Below are positions 9,167 through 18,872 of a stretch of 53,761 nt of DNA, one piece after another (position 1 is the stretch's first letter; each line of letters opens with the position of its first letter). Both the position numbers and the translations under genes were made by a program. Origin of the DNA: Desulfocapsaceae bacterium (GTDB lineage Bacteria; Desulfobacterota; Desulfobulbia; Desulfobulbales; Desulfocapsaceae); NCBI GenBank assembly GCA_030653035.1, contig JAUSAB010000067.1, positions 1 to 53,761 on the forward strand, read 5' to 3'. A model generated the notes under the pieces. It was not told the origin of the DNA and made no database searches. It saw only the letters and a list, made by a program, of their open reading frames with translations.

Positions 9167-9349
9167 TCAGCCTTTCTGGCAATCACCAAACCAACAACAA
9201 CTTGTCTGGCTACAGGCAACAACACCCGTTTGATAACAGGGCGTATATCCTTCCTTGCCTTGAATTGCCCTGATTAAATCAGCCTTAAGCATTTTGGCAC
9301 CATTAAGCCCCATTTCTTTTGCCATTTTTTTGATTTCTTTCACAGTCAT
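9167..9349 (-). CDS. Small SAP-domain, cysteine-ended protein
   Basis: This protein has 60 residues. The first 30 form a SAP / Rho-N-like helix-extended-helix (TVKEIKKMAKEMGLNG; KMLKADLIRAIQ), a fold that usually binds nucleic acid. The rest carries four cysteines (CYQTGVVACSQTSCCWFGDC), a tail known from similar small SAP proteins in Proteobacteria, perhaps a metal site. A strong GGAGG lies eight bases before the ATG. It ends one base before the ATG of the radical SAM gene, so the two are very likely co-transcribed and perhaps translationally coupled. Its role is unknown. Confidence 0.75.
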   Translation of the reverse strand: MTVKEIKKMAKEMGLNGAKMLKADLIRAIQGKEGYTPCYQTGVVACSQTSCCWFGDCQKG

Positions 9350-9635
9350 GCCGGTATCCTCCTCGCTAAAATGTTATAAATCTTCCCTGTTACCCCAATT
9401 ATCAATTTACCATAATACTTACCAGGATTATTCAACAGACAACTGCAAAAGTCAAATATCCGGACAAAATCCCACCATGGCCAGAACTCATAAACATCAT
9501 GCATGCTCATACTTCTTTTCTTCTAACCCCCATCCCTGCGAGCAGGGACAACGAAGGATGAAACTTTTGTAAAAATTGGCCATAATCACCCTTGTCAATT
9601 CCAACGGATTATTTCTAAACCATCGGAGGGTAATT
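9350..9635. other. Intergenic region including the 5' flank of the IS110 remnant
   Basis: The left part is the upstream region of the SAP gene (leftward) and is AT-rich. A small hairpin (CCCTGC-gaG-CAGGG type, near 9532-9547) occurs in the middle. The right part, about 9570-9635, ends in GGAGGG six bases before the IS110 transposase ATG and is likely the left non-coding end of that element. No gene is visible. Confidence 0.4.
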
Positions 9636-9933
9636 ATGGCCACAAAAAATGATAGCACAGTATTGTCAGTAGTTCATCCAGTTTGTTGCGGGCTTGATGT
9701 TCACAAAAAGAAGATTTCTGCTTGTCTTCTTGGAAACGGGTGTTACAAAGGATGAAAGTGTCCTTATCCGGGAGTTTGGCACATTTACAGAGATACAGAA
9801 CAGCTTCGCACCTAGCTTGCTGAACATGAATGTTCGATCGTTGCCATGGAAAGCACCAGAGTGTACTGGCGTCCAGTTCATAACATCTTGGAAGGGGAAG
9901 TGGAGGTGTTTTGCCTCAGTCGGAAATGGACTT
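9636..9933 (+). pseudogene. IS110-family transposase, N-terminal remnant
   Basis: Starting at ATG 9636 (GGAGGG just upstream) the frame reads a typical IS110 N-terminus, VVHPVCCGLDVHKKKISACL, with the first catalytic Asp of the DEDD RuvC-like domain in GLDVHK. The frame then stops at a TGA near 9753. The homologous segment KDESVLIREFGTF continues in another frame, and IVAMESTRVYW with VHNILEGEVEV returns in the first frame. So at least two frameshifts have accumulated. Homology is cut off where the IS3 element begins at 9934, and no IS110 C-terminal half is found on its other side. This is a dead remnant of an element normally about 330-340 aa long. Confidence 0.85.
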
Positions 9934-9956
9934 TCAGACCGCTTGCTGTAAGGGTG
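9934..9956. repeat. Left terminal inverted repeat of the IS3 element
   Basis: This 23-base end matches the inverted right end at 16 positions, in two blocks (TCAGA and GCTGTAAG). The transposase stop codon TGA is formed by its outermost bases. Confidence 0.6.
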
Positions 9957-10985
9957 TATCTTGTTCCTTTGGGCGCATGATTTCAGAGAAGGCTTTCTGT
10001 CGTTTTTGCTTTCTCAGTTCTCTGGCTTCCTCAAGCTTTCTGTCTCGCTCTTTGAATATTTCTTGGTCTCTGCCATTCAGCTTGTCTGCTGGGGTAACGT
10101 AACCAATAGCGCTGTGCAGCCTGACAGTGTTGTAATGCTCAATGTACTTTTCTACAATTCTGCGGGCATCGTCAAGGGAAAGTGGAACACCAGGACGAAT
10201 GCATTCAGTTTTAATGGTTTTGTGGAATCGCTCCAGTTTGCCATTTGACTGCGGATAATAGGGCGAAGTCCGCACATAGGTCATCCCTGAGATCCGGATG
10301 AATTCCTTGAAATCTTTGGCAATGAACTGGGGACCGTTGTCGGAAATGATCCGAGGTCTGGCTTCCAGGTATTTCTCTTTGGCTCGTTCGAGGATTATTT
10401 CGACGTCTGTTTCAGTCATCTGCTCTCTGATCTCCCAATGGATGATGAAGCGACTACAGCCATCCAGAAAGCTGCACAGGTAGTAGAAGGTGCCATGGAT
10501 GTTGAGATATGAGATGTCGACATGCCAATGTTCATGGGGACGTAGCGGCTGAATAAATCCAGTTCCTTTCAGAGATGTTTTTTTGTTCCACTTCTGCAGC
10601 ATGCCTGCCTTTGTGAGAACACGCCAGGTGCTTGAGGGACTGACTGCCACTATATTCTGATCCAGCATCATAAAGGTCAGCCGACGGTATCCCTCAAGAG
10701 GGTTGTTCTCGGCGAACTTGATAATGGCTGCCCGTTCCCAGGGATCAAGCCAGAAATCACGAGGAATAGGGGCGTTGTGTTCGTTCACTTTGCCGTACCG
10801 CTTGATCCAGGTATAAAACTTGCTCTTTGAGACGGACAGCCAGGAGATAAAGCGCTTCAATGGAATCTCCGCCTTGACGCTCCATTCTTTGATATAATCA
10901 ACAACGGCATCGCGAATATCATGAGGAACCCAGCTGCCGGTTAGAGATCCCCAAGTTCTTTTTTTAACTTGATATGCTCCTCCAT
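9934..10985 (-). CDS. IS3-family transposase (DDE integrase), frame-shifted start
   Basis: The protein carries an rve/DDE integrase core: the first Asp in HWHVDISYLN, the second in RIISDNGPQF, and the Glu in PQSNGKLERFHK, followed by LHSAIGYVTP. Its N-terminal part has an HTH-like region ending SKSKFYTWIKRYGKVNEHN. The continuous frame extends upstream of the first ATG (10860) to about 10960 without one, reading RTWGSLTGSWVPHDIRDAVV, which belongs to the family's normal protein. The only good start is ATG 10985 (GAGGAG context), whose frame stops after 14 codons. The two frames are linked by a -1 shift on a run of seven A (minus strand, 10965-10959). This may be programmed slippage or a disabling indel. 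Confidence 0.8.
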
Positions 10986-11100
10986 CAGCTCAGAAAGGAC
11001 TGATTGTTAAATGAAGCCATAGAGCGCGGTACCTAACATGACCGACAGCCATATGCACAACAAATTGTCAGCCTGTTTATAGGACTACGAATATAAAAAT

Positions 11101-11123
11101 CATACTTACAGCGGCTGTTCTGA
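11101..11123. repeat. Right terminal inverted repeat of the IS3 element
   Basis: Read inward on the minus strand it begins TCAGA and contains GCTGTAAG, mirroring the left end. It lies 116 bases upstream of the candidate transposase start. Confidence 0.6.
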
Positions 11124-11158
11124 CGTATTTGCGATATGTAGTAAAATAAAAATGTTAT

Positions 11159-11584
11159 TCAACTCTCATTTGTCAGATGGGAGTGGCGTTTCATATAAAC
11201 AACAATGCCAGGGCATTCTTTGGCAACCTGTTCTGGGAACATTTTAAAATGTTCCCAGAACGGATAGGTACGACACCCAGATGGTCGCACCGAATAAATG
11301 GCACATTTTCTTTCTATCCCCTGAAAAAAAATACACTCAAGGCCATGCCCTGCGATACGCTCCTTACAGGAGAATCTGTTTCCAACACGACGCAGATATT
11401 TCTCCATAAAATCAATACAGTTCATCTGCAAGAACTCACAGATCCGGTTCATTTCCTGTTGACTCACCCAGACCTGACCCGACTCTCCACAACAACAAGC
11501 ACCTGGACAGGTATCACAGGCGCCAGGATTAAACTCAAAATCAAAACCATCCATCTGGACAATATCCAGCGTTCTCTTAACCAT
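11159..11584 (-). CDS. YkgJ-family cysteine-cluster protein
   Basis: The protein (141 aa) has the CxxCxGxCC-type cluster (CDTCPGACCCG) near the N-terminus and the RPSGCRTYPFW motif with further cysteines in the C-terminal third (CIFFQG, CAIYSVRP, CPGIV), as in the YkgJ / zinc- or iron-chelating UPF0153 family. The function of the family is not established; metal or Fe-S binding is inferred from the cysteines. ATG 11584 is preferred, with GGAAGAGG about 11 bases upstream; a GTG at 11605 would add seven residues. A perfect 32-bp palindrome lies inside the gene. It sits directly beside the IS3 right end. Confidence 0.8.
   Translation of the reverse strand: MVKRTLDIVQMDGFDFEFNPGACDTCPGACCCGESGQVWVSQQEMNRICEFLQMNCIDFMEKYLRRVGNRFSCKERIAGHGLECIFFQGIERKCAIYSVRPSGCRTYPFWEHFKMFPEQVAKECPGIVVYMKRHSHLTNES
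11230..11261. repeat. Perfect 32-bp palindrome inside the YkgJ gene
   Basis: The half-site GTTCTGGGAACATTTT is followed directly by its exact reverse complement, with no spacer and no mismatch. In the gene it encodes FWEHFKMFPE, and because it is palindromic the opposite strand encodes the same ten residues. Confidence 0.9.
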
Positions 11585-11742
11585 TATTAAAATTTCCTCT
11601 TCCACAACCCTACTTCTTCAGTATGAAAAGCACATGCAGAATTTGCCGTATTCAGTTATATTTAAAAATACCTTAAGAAACCTTGCATATTACAACTTCG
11701 GTATTTTATTTCACAGCCTCATAATCAGGAGACACCAGACAA

Positions 11743-12441
11743 ATGGTTACTACCAGGAAACACAGGCAAGCAAGCGCCCGCGCAGGATTATCCCCATTCC
11801 GCCATCTTCTTTTCATACCGCTTATTTTTCTGATCTATGCCACAGCAGCGGCAACCGATCTCTACTCTGTTGTCAGCGATTCAGAGGTACCTGTCAGAAA
11901 TGGCCAGGGCACTACATCCAAAATCTTGACCCTCGTGCAAAATGAAGAAACCGTTACCGCTCTCGAAGAAGCTGGATCCTGGATCAAGGTCCGTACAGCA
12001 ACAGGCACTGAGGGTTGGATGCTTAAACAATACCTGAGTAACGCCCCTTCCGTTGACGACGCCTTTACCTTGCCGACCAAAAACAATCAAACCGGAAAGC
12101 AACCTGCTCCTCCCGAAAAATCGATCCCTTTAGGGGAGCAAAATCTGCAGACTTCACCCTCTGAGACAAAAGTGACATCAGAAAAAAACTCATCCACTCA
12201 ATCTAAGACACCCGCTTCTCTCACAACCGCACCGACACACAACGAACCAGAAAAAACAGAAGCAAACGATTCGCCGGAGGAATTGAGGAACAGGGTGACA
12301 GCCCTAACACTGGAAAACAAGGAACTACGGGAGAATGAGCGGATCAAGTGGTTTTTGGCAGGAGGGGGAGTACTTGTCTGCGGTTGGCTCCTCGGACTCA
12401 TAACTTGCAGATCACGAAAACGAAAACCATCGCTGCTGTAA
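11743..12441 (+). CDS. SH3-domain protein with C-terminal membrane anchor (YgiM/TIGR04211-like)
   Basis: This protein of 232 aa has an N-terminal hydrophobic signal (about residues 20-38), a bacterial SH3 domain (about 40-100; LYSVVSDSEVPVRNGQGTTS and GWMLKQYLS), and a long polar linker rich in S, T, P and E. A short coiled coil (about 178-203) is followed by a transmembrane helix (about 205-224) and a basic tail RSRKRK. This layout, SH3 outside, then coiled coil, anchor and positive cytoplasmic end, is that of the TIGR04211 family, whose role near the cell wall is not well defined. GGAG lies about 12 bases before the ATG. It is convergent with folP. Confidence 0.8.
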   Translation: MVTTRKHRQASARAGLSPFRHLLFIPLIFLIYATAAATDLYSVVSDSEVPVRNGQGTTSKILTLVQNEETVTALEEAGSWIKVRTATGTEGWMLKQYLSNAPSVDDAFTLPTKNNQTGKQPAPPEKSIPLGEQNLQTSPSETKVTSEKNSSTQSKTPASLTTAPTHNEPEKTEANDSPEELRNRVTALTLENKELRENERIKWFLAGGGVLVCGWLLGLITCRSRKRKPSLL

Positions 12442-12555
12442 ACCACCATGATTTGATTCTCAATAAAAACAAAGACATGCGAGGGGTGGAGAAAAGTTCT
12501 GCAGGAGGCACACAGCATAGCCGACAGCAGTAAAACTTTCGAAACCAAACGGAAA

Positions 12556-13365
12556 TTAGACCGAGCCAATCGCCTCAACTATCTGAATTGCCTGTCTGCT
12601 TAACGACACATCATGAACCCGAACAATAGACACTCCTTGCGTCACCGCCAAGGCTGAAACAACAGCAGTCGCAAAATCCCGTTCAGCCACATGTCTGCCA
12701 GTAATATCTCCCAAAAATCGTTTACGAGAGTGACCGAGCAGAATGGGTTGGCCCAAGTCAGAGAAAACGGACAGATTCTTGAGAAGAACCAGATTGTGAG
12801 CAAGGGTCTTGCCAAAACCAATCCCGGGATCAACAATAATACGACGGCAATCAACCCCCTGTCCCCGCAACCAGGTAAGCCGCTCTCTAAAAAAATCAAG
12901 GATCTCACCCACCACGTCCTGATAACAGGGCTCGACCTGCATATCTCCAGGTGTCTTCTGCATATGCATAATGACAACCGGAACCGTAGTTGCACGCACC
13001 AGATCAATCATAGCCGGATCATGACGCAAGGCCGAGATATCATTGATCATATCGGCCCCGGCCGCAAGGGCCTGACGCGCGACCTCCGCCTTGCAGGTAT
13101 CAATGGAGATGGGCAGAGAATATTTTTTACGAATAGCCAGAATAGCAGGAACAACCCGACGAAGTTCTTCTTCTTCAGAAATGGGAACCGCAAAAGGACG
13201 GGTGGACTCACCACCCACATCGAGCAGATCAGCGCCAGCCGCAACCAAGACCTCGGCCTGGGTCACAATGCTGTCCAAAGTACAATACCGGCCACCATCA
13301 GAAAAAGAATCCGGGGTCACATTGATGATCCCCATAATCCGCATGCCAGTCTGCGCTTCAGTCAA
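12556..13365 (-). CDS. folP: Dihydropteroate synthase
   Basis: This enzyme joins p-aminobenzoate to 6-hydroxymethyl-7,8-dihydropterin diphosphate to form dihydropteroate in folate synthesis. The 269 aa protein has the family signatures GIINVTPDSFSDGG (near residue 12), DVGGESTRP (near 50), SIDTCKAEVARQAL and MINDISALRHD in the middle, the IIVDPGIGFGKT phosphate-binding motif and the final VRVHDV. The ATG lies five bases after the ftsH stop codon, so the two genes form an operon, an arrangement known in many bacteria. It is close to the usual length and looks functional. Confidence 0.95.
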   Translation of the reverse strand: MTEAQTGMRIMGIINVTPDSFSDGGRYCTLDSIVTQAEVLVAAGADLLDVGGESTRPFAVPISEEEELRRVVPAILAIRKKYSLPISIDTCKAEVARQALAAGADMINDISALRHDPAMIDLVRATTVPVVIMHMQKTPGDMQVEPCYQDVVGEILDFFRERLTWLRGQGVDCRRIIVDPGIGFGKTLAHNLVLLKNLSVFSDLGQPILLGHSRKRFLGDITGRHVAERDFATAVVSALAVTQGVSIVRVHDVSLSRQAIQIVEAIGSV

Positions 13366-13370
13366 AGGAA

Positions 13371-15371
13371 TTACTCCTTGCCCGCTACCGAGTCAGAAGT
13401 CTCACCACGAACTGTTCCCTCCATCACTGTTCCATTGCCGACAGCTTCTTCAGAGAGGGGGGATTGCTCTTGAACCGCCCCCGATCCGATCGTCACAGCG
13501 ATATCCTGCTTCTTTTGTTCATTTTTTAGCGGTTTTAGCAGCGCTGGAACAACCACCGGTTCATATTGCCCTGGACGCAATTCAGCAAGAATCCTTTCAA
13601 TATCATCGAGCACAATTGTCTCTTTCTCCAGTAACTCTTCTGCCATCCGAGTCAGGACATCACGATGCTCGGTCAAAAGAGACGTCGTCTGGACCATAGC
13701 CTCCATAATAATATTCTTGACTGCATCATCAATCTTACGGGCTGTATCCTCACTAAAATCACGATGCTGGGCAATCTCCCGGCCAAGAAAGATCTGTTCT
13801 TCCTTCTTACCGTAGGTAAGAGGGCCCAGTTCATCACTCATCCCCCACTCACAGACCATCTTCCGGGCCATATCCGTGGCCCGCTGCAGATCATTACCAG
13901 CACCAGTGGTGATCTCATCAAAGACGATTTTTTCGGCAATTCGCCCGCCAAAGAGGATACAGAGAGTATGTTCAAGAAAGCTCTTGGAATGGGTATATCT
14001 TTCTTCCGTCGGCAACTGCATGGTCAATCCAAGGGCCCGTCCCCGAGGGATAATCGTTACTTTATGAATCGGATCGGTATCAGGCAGCAATCTGGCAACC
14101 AGGGCATGACCAGCCTCATGATAGGCCGTTACCTCTTTCTCCTTATCGGTAATGACCATAGAGCGCCGCTCAGCACCCATCATAATCTTGTCCTTGGCCC
14201 GATCCAGCATACCCTTGTCAATCTTTTTGGCACCCTCACGGGCCGCCATAAGAGCGGCTTCATTGATAAGATTTTCCAGATCAGCACCGGAAAAGCCCGG
14301 CGTTCCCCGAGCAATGACGGCCATATCAACATTTTCTTCCATACTCTTTGTTTTATTGCCGTAAATCTCCAGAATCTTCTGCCTGCCCTTCACATCGGGA
14401 ACCGGCACAACCACTTGACGGTCAAAACGGCCAGGACGCAACAGGGCAGGATCAAGGACATCAGGCCTGTTAGTTGCGGCAACGATAATCACACCCTCAT
14501 TTTTATCAAAACCATCCATCTCAACCAGCAGCTGGTTCAAGGTCTGTTCCCGCTCATCATGGCCGCCACCAAGACCAGCGCCCCGATGTCGACCCACCGC
14601 GTCTATTTCATCGATAAAGATGATACAAGGGGCGTTTTTCTTCCCTTGTTCAAACAGATCCCGAACTCGAGAAGCACCGACCCCGACAAACATCTCCACA
14701 AAATCAGAACCGGAGATAGTGAAAAAAGGAACCTCCGCCTCACCGGCAATAGCCTTGGCCAACAGGGTCTTTCCCGTGCCGGGCGCACCAGCCAGCAATA
14801 CCCCTTTCGGGATACGGCCGCCAAGTTTAGTAAATTTCTGGGGATCCCGCAAAAAATCGATAATCTCTTCCAGTTCTTCTTTGGCCTCATCAATACCAGC
14901 AACATCGGCAAAGGTAACCTTGCTCTCACCTTTCTCCATAAGCTTGGCCTTGTTTTTGCCAAACGACAAGGCTCCCCCCTTGCCACCCATCTGCATCTGA
15001 CGCATAAAGAAGACCCAGACACCAATCAATAACAGCATGGGAAACCAGGAGACAAAGATCGTCATCCACCAGGCCTCTTTCTGCACTTCCTTAACCGATA
15101 TATCCACACCATTTTTTCGCAATGAAGAGATCAGCTCATTATCATTGGCAGGATAGATGGTCTTGAAAGGTTTTCCGTCCTGAAGCACTCCTGATATGGT
15201 ATCCCCATCTATCCCGACCCTCTTTATGGCCTTGCTCTCCACCTGCGCCATGAACTCGCTGTAGGTCAAGGCGTTCGAGTTCGCCTGAGGCTTGTTGAAG
15301 AGATTAAAAAGCAGGATCATGGTCAAACCAATCACCAGCCACATGGATAGATTTTTATAAAAAGTATTCAA
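13371..15371 (-). CDS. ftsH: ATP-dependent zinc metalloprotease FtsH
   Basis: FtsH is a membrane-bound AAA+ protease that degrades damaged membrane proteins and regulators. This copy (666 aa) has a first transmembrane helix at residues 9-25 and a periplasmic domain to about residue 100. A second helix (103-122) is followed by Walker A GAPGTGKT (195-202), Walker [10 protein letters not shown] (250-258), the arginine-finger region RPGRFDR (312-318) and the zinc site HEAGH (418-422). The C-terminal 60 residues are a low-complexity E/V/G/S-rich tail typical of the family's variable end. It is followed at five bases by folP. Confidence 0.97.
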   Translation of the reverse strand: MNTFYKNLSMWLVIGLTMILLFNLFNKPQANSNALTYSEFMAQVESKAIKRVGIDGDTISGVLQDGKPFKTIYPANDNELISSLRKNGVDISVKEVQKEAWWMTIFVSWFPMLLLIGVWVFFMRQMQMGGKGGALSFGKNKAKLMEKGESKVTFADVAGIDEAKEELEEIIDFLRDPQKFTKLGGRIPKGVLLAGAPGTGKTLLAKAIAGEAEVPFFTISGSDFVEMFVGVGASRVRDLFEQGKKNAPCIIFIDEIDAVGRHRGAGLGGGHDEREQTLNQLLVEMDGFDKNEGVIIVAATNRPDVLDPALLRPGRFDRQVVVPVPDVKGRQKILEIYGNKTKSMEENVDMAVIARGTPGFSGADLENLINEAALMAAREGAKKIDKGMLDRAKDKIMMGAERRSMVITDKEKEVTAYHEAGHALVARLLPDTDPIHKVTIIPRGRALGLTMQLPTEERYTHSKSFLEHTLCILFGGRIAEKIVFDEITTGAGNDLQRATDMARKMVCEWGMSDELGPLTYGKKEEQIFLGREIAQHRDFSEDTARKIDDAVKNIIMEAMVQTTSLLTEHRDVLTRMAEELLEKETIVLDDIERILAELRPGQYEPVVVPALLKPLKNEQKKQDIAVTIGSGAVQEQSPLSEEAVGNGTVMEGTVRGETSDSVAGKE

Positions 15372-15528
15372 CGAAACCTCCTGGGGCTCCTGATATTATT
15401 CTCATTTAACAACTCAATCCTGAATTTACCCAGCAACTAATGCCGGTTTCAGACTATATCGTACCACAGTAAGGTCAAATACGGCATTGTCGAGACACGA
15501 CCATCCTTTTTCAACCAATAGACTGTTT

Positions 15529-18500
15529 TTAAGTAAAATATTGAATAGGTTGAACTTCCAAATCACTTACTCGCAAGGCCTGCATCGCCATAACCACAGA
15601 TACCGCCCCACTGCTCGTAGTCGTATAGGGAATATGCAGTTCAAGTGCTGCCCGACGAATCAAATACGAGTCCTCGGTAGTCCGCCTCCCCATGGAGGTA
15701 TTCACCACCCAGGCCACCTGCCTATCCCGCAGTTTATCGAGGATATGGGGGCGCCCCTCAGAGATTTTGTTGACCTGATCACAGGCGACACCATTCTGCT
15801 GGAGGTAGTTTGCTGTTCCCCTGGTGGCAAGAAGTGAAAAATTCATCTCCACCAGCTGCCGTGCCGCTTCCAGGATTCCTTCCTTGTCTCCATCACGCAC
15901 ACTGATAAAGACCGTACCCGACGTCGGCAGGGTTACACCGGCGGCAAGTTGCGCCTTGGCCAGGGCCAGCCCCAGATTATCATCAACCCCCATCACCTCA
16001 CCGGTGGATTTCATCTCGGGCCCAAGCAGGGTATCAACGTTTTTAAATCGATCAAAGGGAAAGACCGCCTCTTTAACCGCCCAATGTTTGATCGTCACTT
16101 CGGTGGTCAGTCCAAGCTGTTCAAGGGTCATACCCATCATCACCTTAGTGGCCAGTTTAGCCAATGGCACTCCTGTTGCCTTGCTGACAAAAGGAACCGT
16201 CCGCGAGGCCCGAGGATTAACCTCGAGGATATACAGTTCCTCGGCCTTGACCGCATATTGCACATTCATCAAGCCAATCACACCAAGCTCTTCAGCCATG
16301 GCCCGAGTAGCCTGCTTGATTTCTTCAATGAGCCGCACCGACAAGGTATGCGGGGGCAGGACACAGGAAGAATCGCCGGAGTGAATACCGGCCTCCTCAA
16401 TATGTTCCATAATCCCGCCGATAATGGTCTTCTTGCCGTCACAGATGGCATCGACATCCACCTCAATTGCATCTTCAAGAAACTTATCGATCAGAACCGG
16501 GTGCTTGTTGCCGGCCATACCCGGTTTGGCCATGAATTCACGAATCCCCCGGTCACTGTACACAATCCGCATATCCCGACCACCCAGGACATAGGAAGGT
16601 CGAACCACCACCGGATAGCCAATCTGGGCGGCAGCGCCAAGGGCCTCTTCCAGAGTATAGACCGTATCATTCTTGGGCTGGCGCAGATGCAGCTTCTGCA
16701 AAAACTGTTGAAACCGTTTGCGGTCTTCCGCCCGGTCAATGGAATCCGGAGAGGTGCCAATGATAGGCACTCCAGCATCTGCCAGGGCCACCGCCAGGTT
16801 CAACGGAGTCTGGCCGCCAAACTGGACAATCACACCATCCGGCTGCTCCAAATCGATGATGTTCAACACATCCTCAAGGGTCAGGGGCTCAAAATAGAGT
16901 TTGTCCGAGGTATCGTAATCGGTGGAGACGGTCTCGGGATTGGAGTTGACCATAATCGACTCGACTCCGATCTCACCCAAGGCAAAGGCAGCATGGACAC
17001 AACAGTAATCAAACTCTATTCCCTGACCAATCCGATTCGGGCCGCCGCCCAGAATCATCACTTTTTTCTTCTCCGACCTACTGGCTTCATTCTCCTGTTC
17101 ATAGGTGGAATAATAATAGGGGGTATAGGATTCAAACTCAGCGGCACAGGTATCGACCAGTTTATACACCGGCACTATCCCCTGTTTTTTCCGCAACACG
17201 CGGATCTCATCACGTGAGGTCCCGGTAAGAAAAGCAAGCTGCTGATCAGAGAAACCGTACTGTTTGCTTTTTCTCAGAAGAGAAGATCCTAATCCCGACA
17301 TACCCTGCTGCCGAATCTCCAGTTCCATGGCCACGATCTGCTCCAGATTACGCAGGAACCAGGGGTCGATCTGGGTCAACTCAAAAATCTTCTCCACTGC
17401 CATTCCCCGCCTGAGCGCCTCATGCAGATAGCAGACCCGCTTGGAACTGGGAACTCGCAGGCCCGACTCCAACTCGAAGAGTTCGAGATGATCGAGACGC
17501 TCCTTGCCGTCCGCCCCAAAACCGGCCCGGCCGGTCTCCAGCGAACGCATCGCCTTCTGAAAGGCCTCCTTGAAGGTGCGGCCAATAGCCATAGTCTCAC
17601 CAACGGACTTCATAGCCGTGCTCAGAACATCCTCCGCCTCCGGAAACTTCTCAAAGGTAAAACGGGGGATCTTGACTACGCAATAATCAATGGTCGGCTC
17701 AAAGGCTGCATAGGTCTCGCGGGTAATATCATTTTTAAGCTCATCAAGGGTAAAACCAACGGCCAACTTGGCCGCAATTTTGGCAATGGGAAACCCGGTA
17801 GCCTTGGAGGCCAGAGCCGAACTCCGGGAGACCCTGGGGTTCATTTCAATGATCATCAACTCGCCGTCTTGGGGATTAACCGCAAACTGGACGTTGGAGC
17901 CACCGGTCTCTACCCCGATCTCCCTGATGATAGCAATGGCCGCGTCCCGCATTTCCTGATACTCACGATCAGTCAAAGTCTGGGCCGGGGCCACGGTAAT
18001 GGAATCTCCGGTATGCACCCCCATGGCATCCATATTCTCGATGGAGCAGATGATGACCACGTTGTCCTTGCAATCGCGCATCACCTCAAGCTCGAACTCC
18101 TTCCATCCAAGCAGACTGCGTTCAACCATGATCTCGGTGGTCATGGATAGATCAAGACCGGACGAAGAAAGGGCCTCCAACTCCTGGCGATTATAGGCCA
18201 CGCCGCCGCCGGTACCGCCTAAGGTGAAGCTGGGACGAACAATCACCGGAAAGCCGATGACATCACCGGCAGCCATGGCATCTTCCAAGGTATGGACAAT
18301 CGCGGACTCAGGCACCTTAAGGCCAATGACCTTCATGGCCGCCCGAAATGCTTCCCGTCCCTCCGCCTTTTTGATAACATCCACCTTGGCCGCCAGCATC
18401 TCTACCTTGTACTTATCAAGGACACCGGATTCAGCCAGTTTGATAGCGACATTAAGCGCGGTCTGCCCGCCCAGGGTCGGCAGAAGGGCATCAGGCCGTT

Positions 18501-18741
18501 CCTTTTCAATGACCTTGGTTATCATCTCCAGAGTTATGGGCTCGATATAGGTCCGGTCGGCCAGTTCCGGATCAGTCATGATGGTGGCCGGATTGGAGTT
18601 GATAAGCACAACCTCGTACCCTTCTTCCTTCAACGCCTTGACCGCCTGGGCGCCGGAGTAATCAAACTCACAGGCCTGACTGATAATAATAGGACCAGAG
18701 CCAATGATCAGGATCTTGTGGATATCGGTTCGTTTTGGCAT
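15529..18741 (-). CDS. carB: Carbamoyl-phosphate synthase large subunit
   Basis: CarB makes carbamoyl phosphate from bicarbonate, ammonia (channelled from CarA) and two ATP, feeding arginine and pyrimidine synthesis. The 1070 aa length is normal. It shows the internal duplication: two carboxyphosphate/carbamate ATP-grasp halves, each opening with a GSGPI- or GGGPNRIGQ-type motif (residues 13-17 and about 560) and each with an NPR(V/A)SR site ([24 protein letters not shown]). An MGS-like allosteric domain forms the last 130 residues ([12 protein letters not shown]). It lies downstream of carA with a 131-base gap, and the order carA-carB on the minus strand is the classical one. Confidence 0.97.
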   Translation of the reverse strand: MPKRTDIHKILIIGSGPIIISQACEFDYSGAQAVKALKEEGYEVVLINSNPATIMTDPELADRTYIEPITLEMITKVIEKERPDALLPTLGGQTALNVAIKLAESGVLDKYKVEMLAAKVDVIKKAEGREAFRAAMKVIGLKVPESAIVHTLEDAMAAGDVIGFPVIVRPSFTLGGTGGGVAYNRQELEALSSSGLDLSMTTEIMVERSLLGWKEFELEVMRDCKDNVVIICSIENMDAMGVHTGDSITVAPAQTLTDREYQEMRDAAIAIIREIGVETGGSNVQFAVNPQDGELMIIEMNPRVSRSSALASKATGFPIAKIAAKLAVGFTLDELKNDITRETYAAFEPTIDYCVVKIPRFTFEKFPEAEDVLSTAMKSVGETMAIGRTFKEAFQKAMRSLETGRAGFGADGKERLDHLELFELESGLRVPSSKRVCYLHEALRRGMAVEKIFELTQIDPWFLRNLEQIVAMELEIRQQGMSGLGSSLLRKSKQYGFSDQQLAFLTGTSRDEIRVLRKKQGIVPVYKLVDTCAAEFESYTPYYYSTYEQENEASRSEKKKVMILGGGPNRIGQGIEFDYCCVHAAFALGEIGVESIMVNSNPETVSTDYDTSDKLYFEPLTLEDVLNIIDLEQPDGVIVQFGGQTPLNLAVALADAGVPIIGTSPDSIDRAEDRKRFQQFLQKLHLRQPKNDTVYTLEEALGAAAQIGYPVVVRPSYVLGGRDMRIVYSDRGIREFMAKPGMAGNKHPVLIDKFLEDAIEVDVDAICDGKKTIIGGIMEHIEEAGIHSGDSSCVLPPHTLSVRLIEEIKQATRAMAEELGVIGLMNVQYAVKAEELYILEVNPRASRTVPFVSKATGVPLAKLATKVMMGMTLEQLGLTTEVTIKHWAVKEAVFPFDRFKNVDTLLGPEMKSTGEVMGVDDNLGLALAKAQLAAGVTLPTSGTVFISVRDGDKEGILEAARQLVEMNFSLLATRGTANYLQQNGVACDQVNKISEGRPHILDKLRDRQVAWVVNTSMGRRTTEDSYLIRRAALELHIPYTTTSSGAVSVVMAMQALRVSDLEVQPIQYFT

Positions 18742-18872
18742 GGGATCATCAAATAGTAAATTAGGAATTAAAAATAAGGTGTCAGGTATTTTGAACAGGT
18801 AATCAAGCCAGAGTCTGGAAGTTACAGGAATGAAACGTTCATGCTAACCTGTAATTTAGTCTTTCCTCATTC

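Larger units (their letters stand above)
9934..11123 (-). mobile_element. IS3-family insertion sequence inserted in the IS110 remnant
   Basis: The element is about 1.19 kb, typical for IS3. Its ends are proposed from an imperfect 23-base terminal inverted repeat: the left end 9934-9956 starts TCAGA and contains GCTGTAAG; the right end, read inwards from 11123 to 11101, also starts TCAGA and contains GCTGTAAG (16 of 23 positions match). The transposase stop codon lies exactly at the left end. I could not see a convincing 3-4 bp target duplication, so the ends may be off by a few bases or the right flank may have been rearranged. Confidence 0.7.

Noticed and set aside
9166-9225. N-terminal extension of the radical SAM protein to 9225
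   Set aside because: It would overlap the SAP gene and has no similarity to the family; ATG 9165 follows the SAP stop by one base.
11177-11590. Plus-strand frame opposite the YkgJ gene containing FWEHFKMFPE
   Set aside because: The shared peptide comes only from the palindrome; the rest has no family likeness, while the minus strand carries the cysteine motifs.
13665-15032. Open frame of 455 codons on the plus strand opposite ftsH
   Set aside because: It is an antisense shadow of an intact ftsH with no known motif.
15949-17217. Long open frame of about 420 codons on the plus strand opposite carB
   Set aside because: It is the antisense shadow of a perfectly normal carB; no domain was recognisable and it has the composition of a reversed coding strand.
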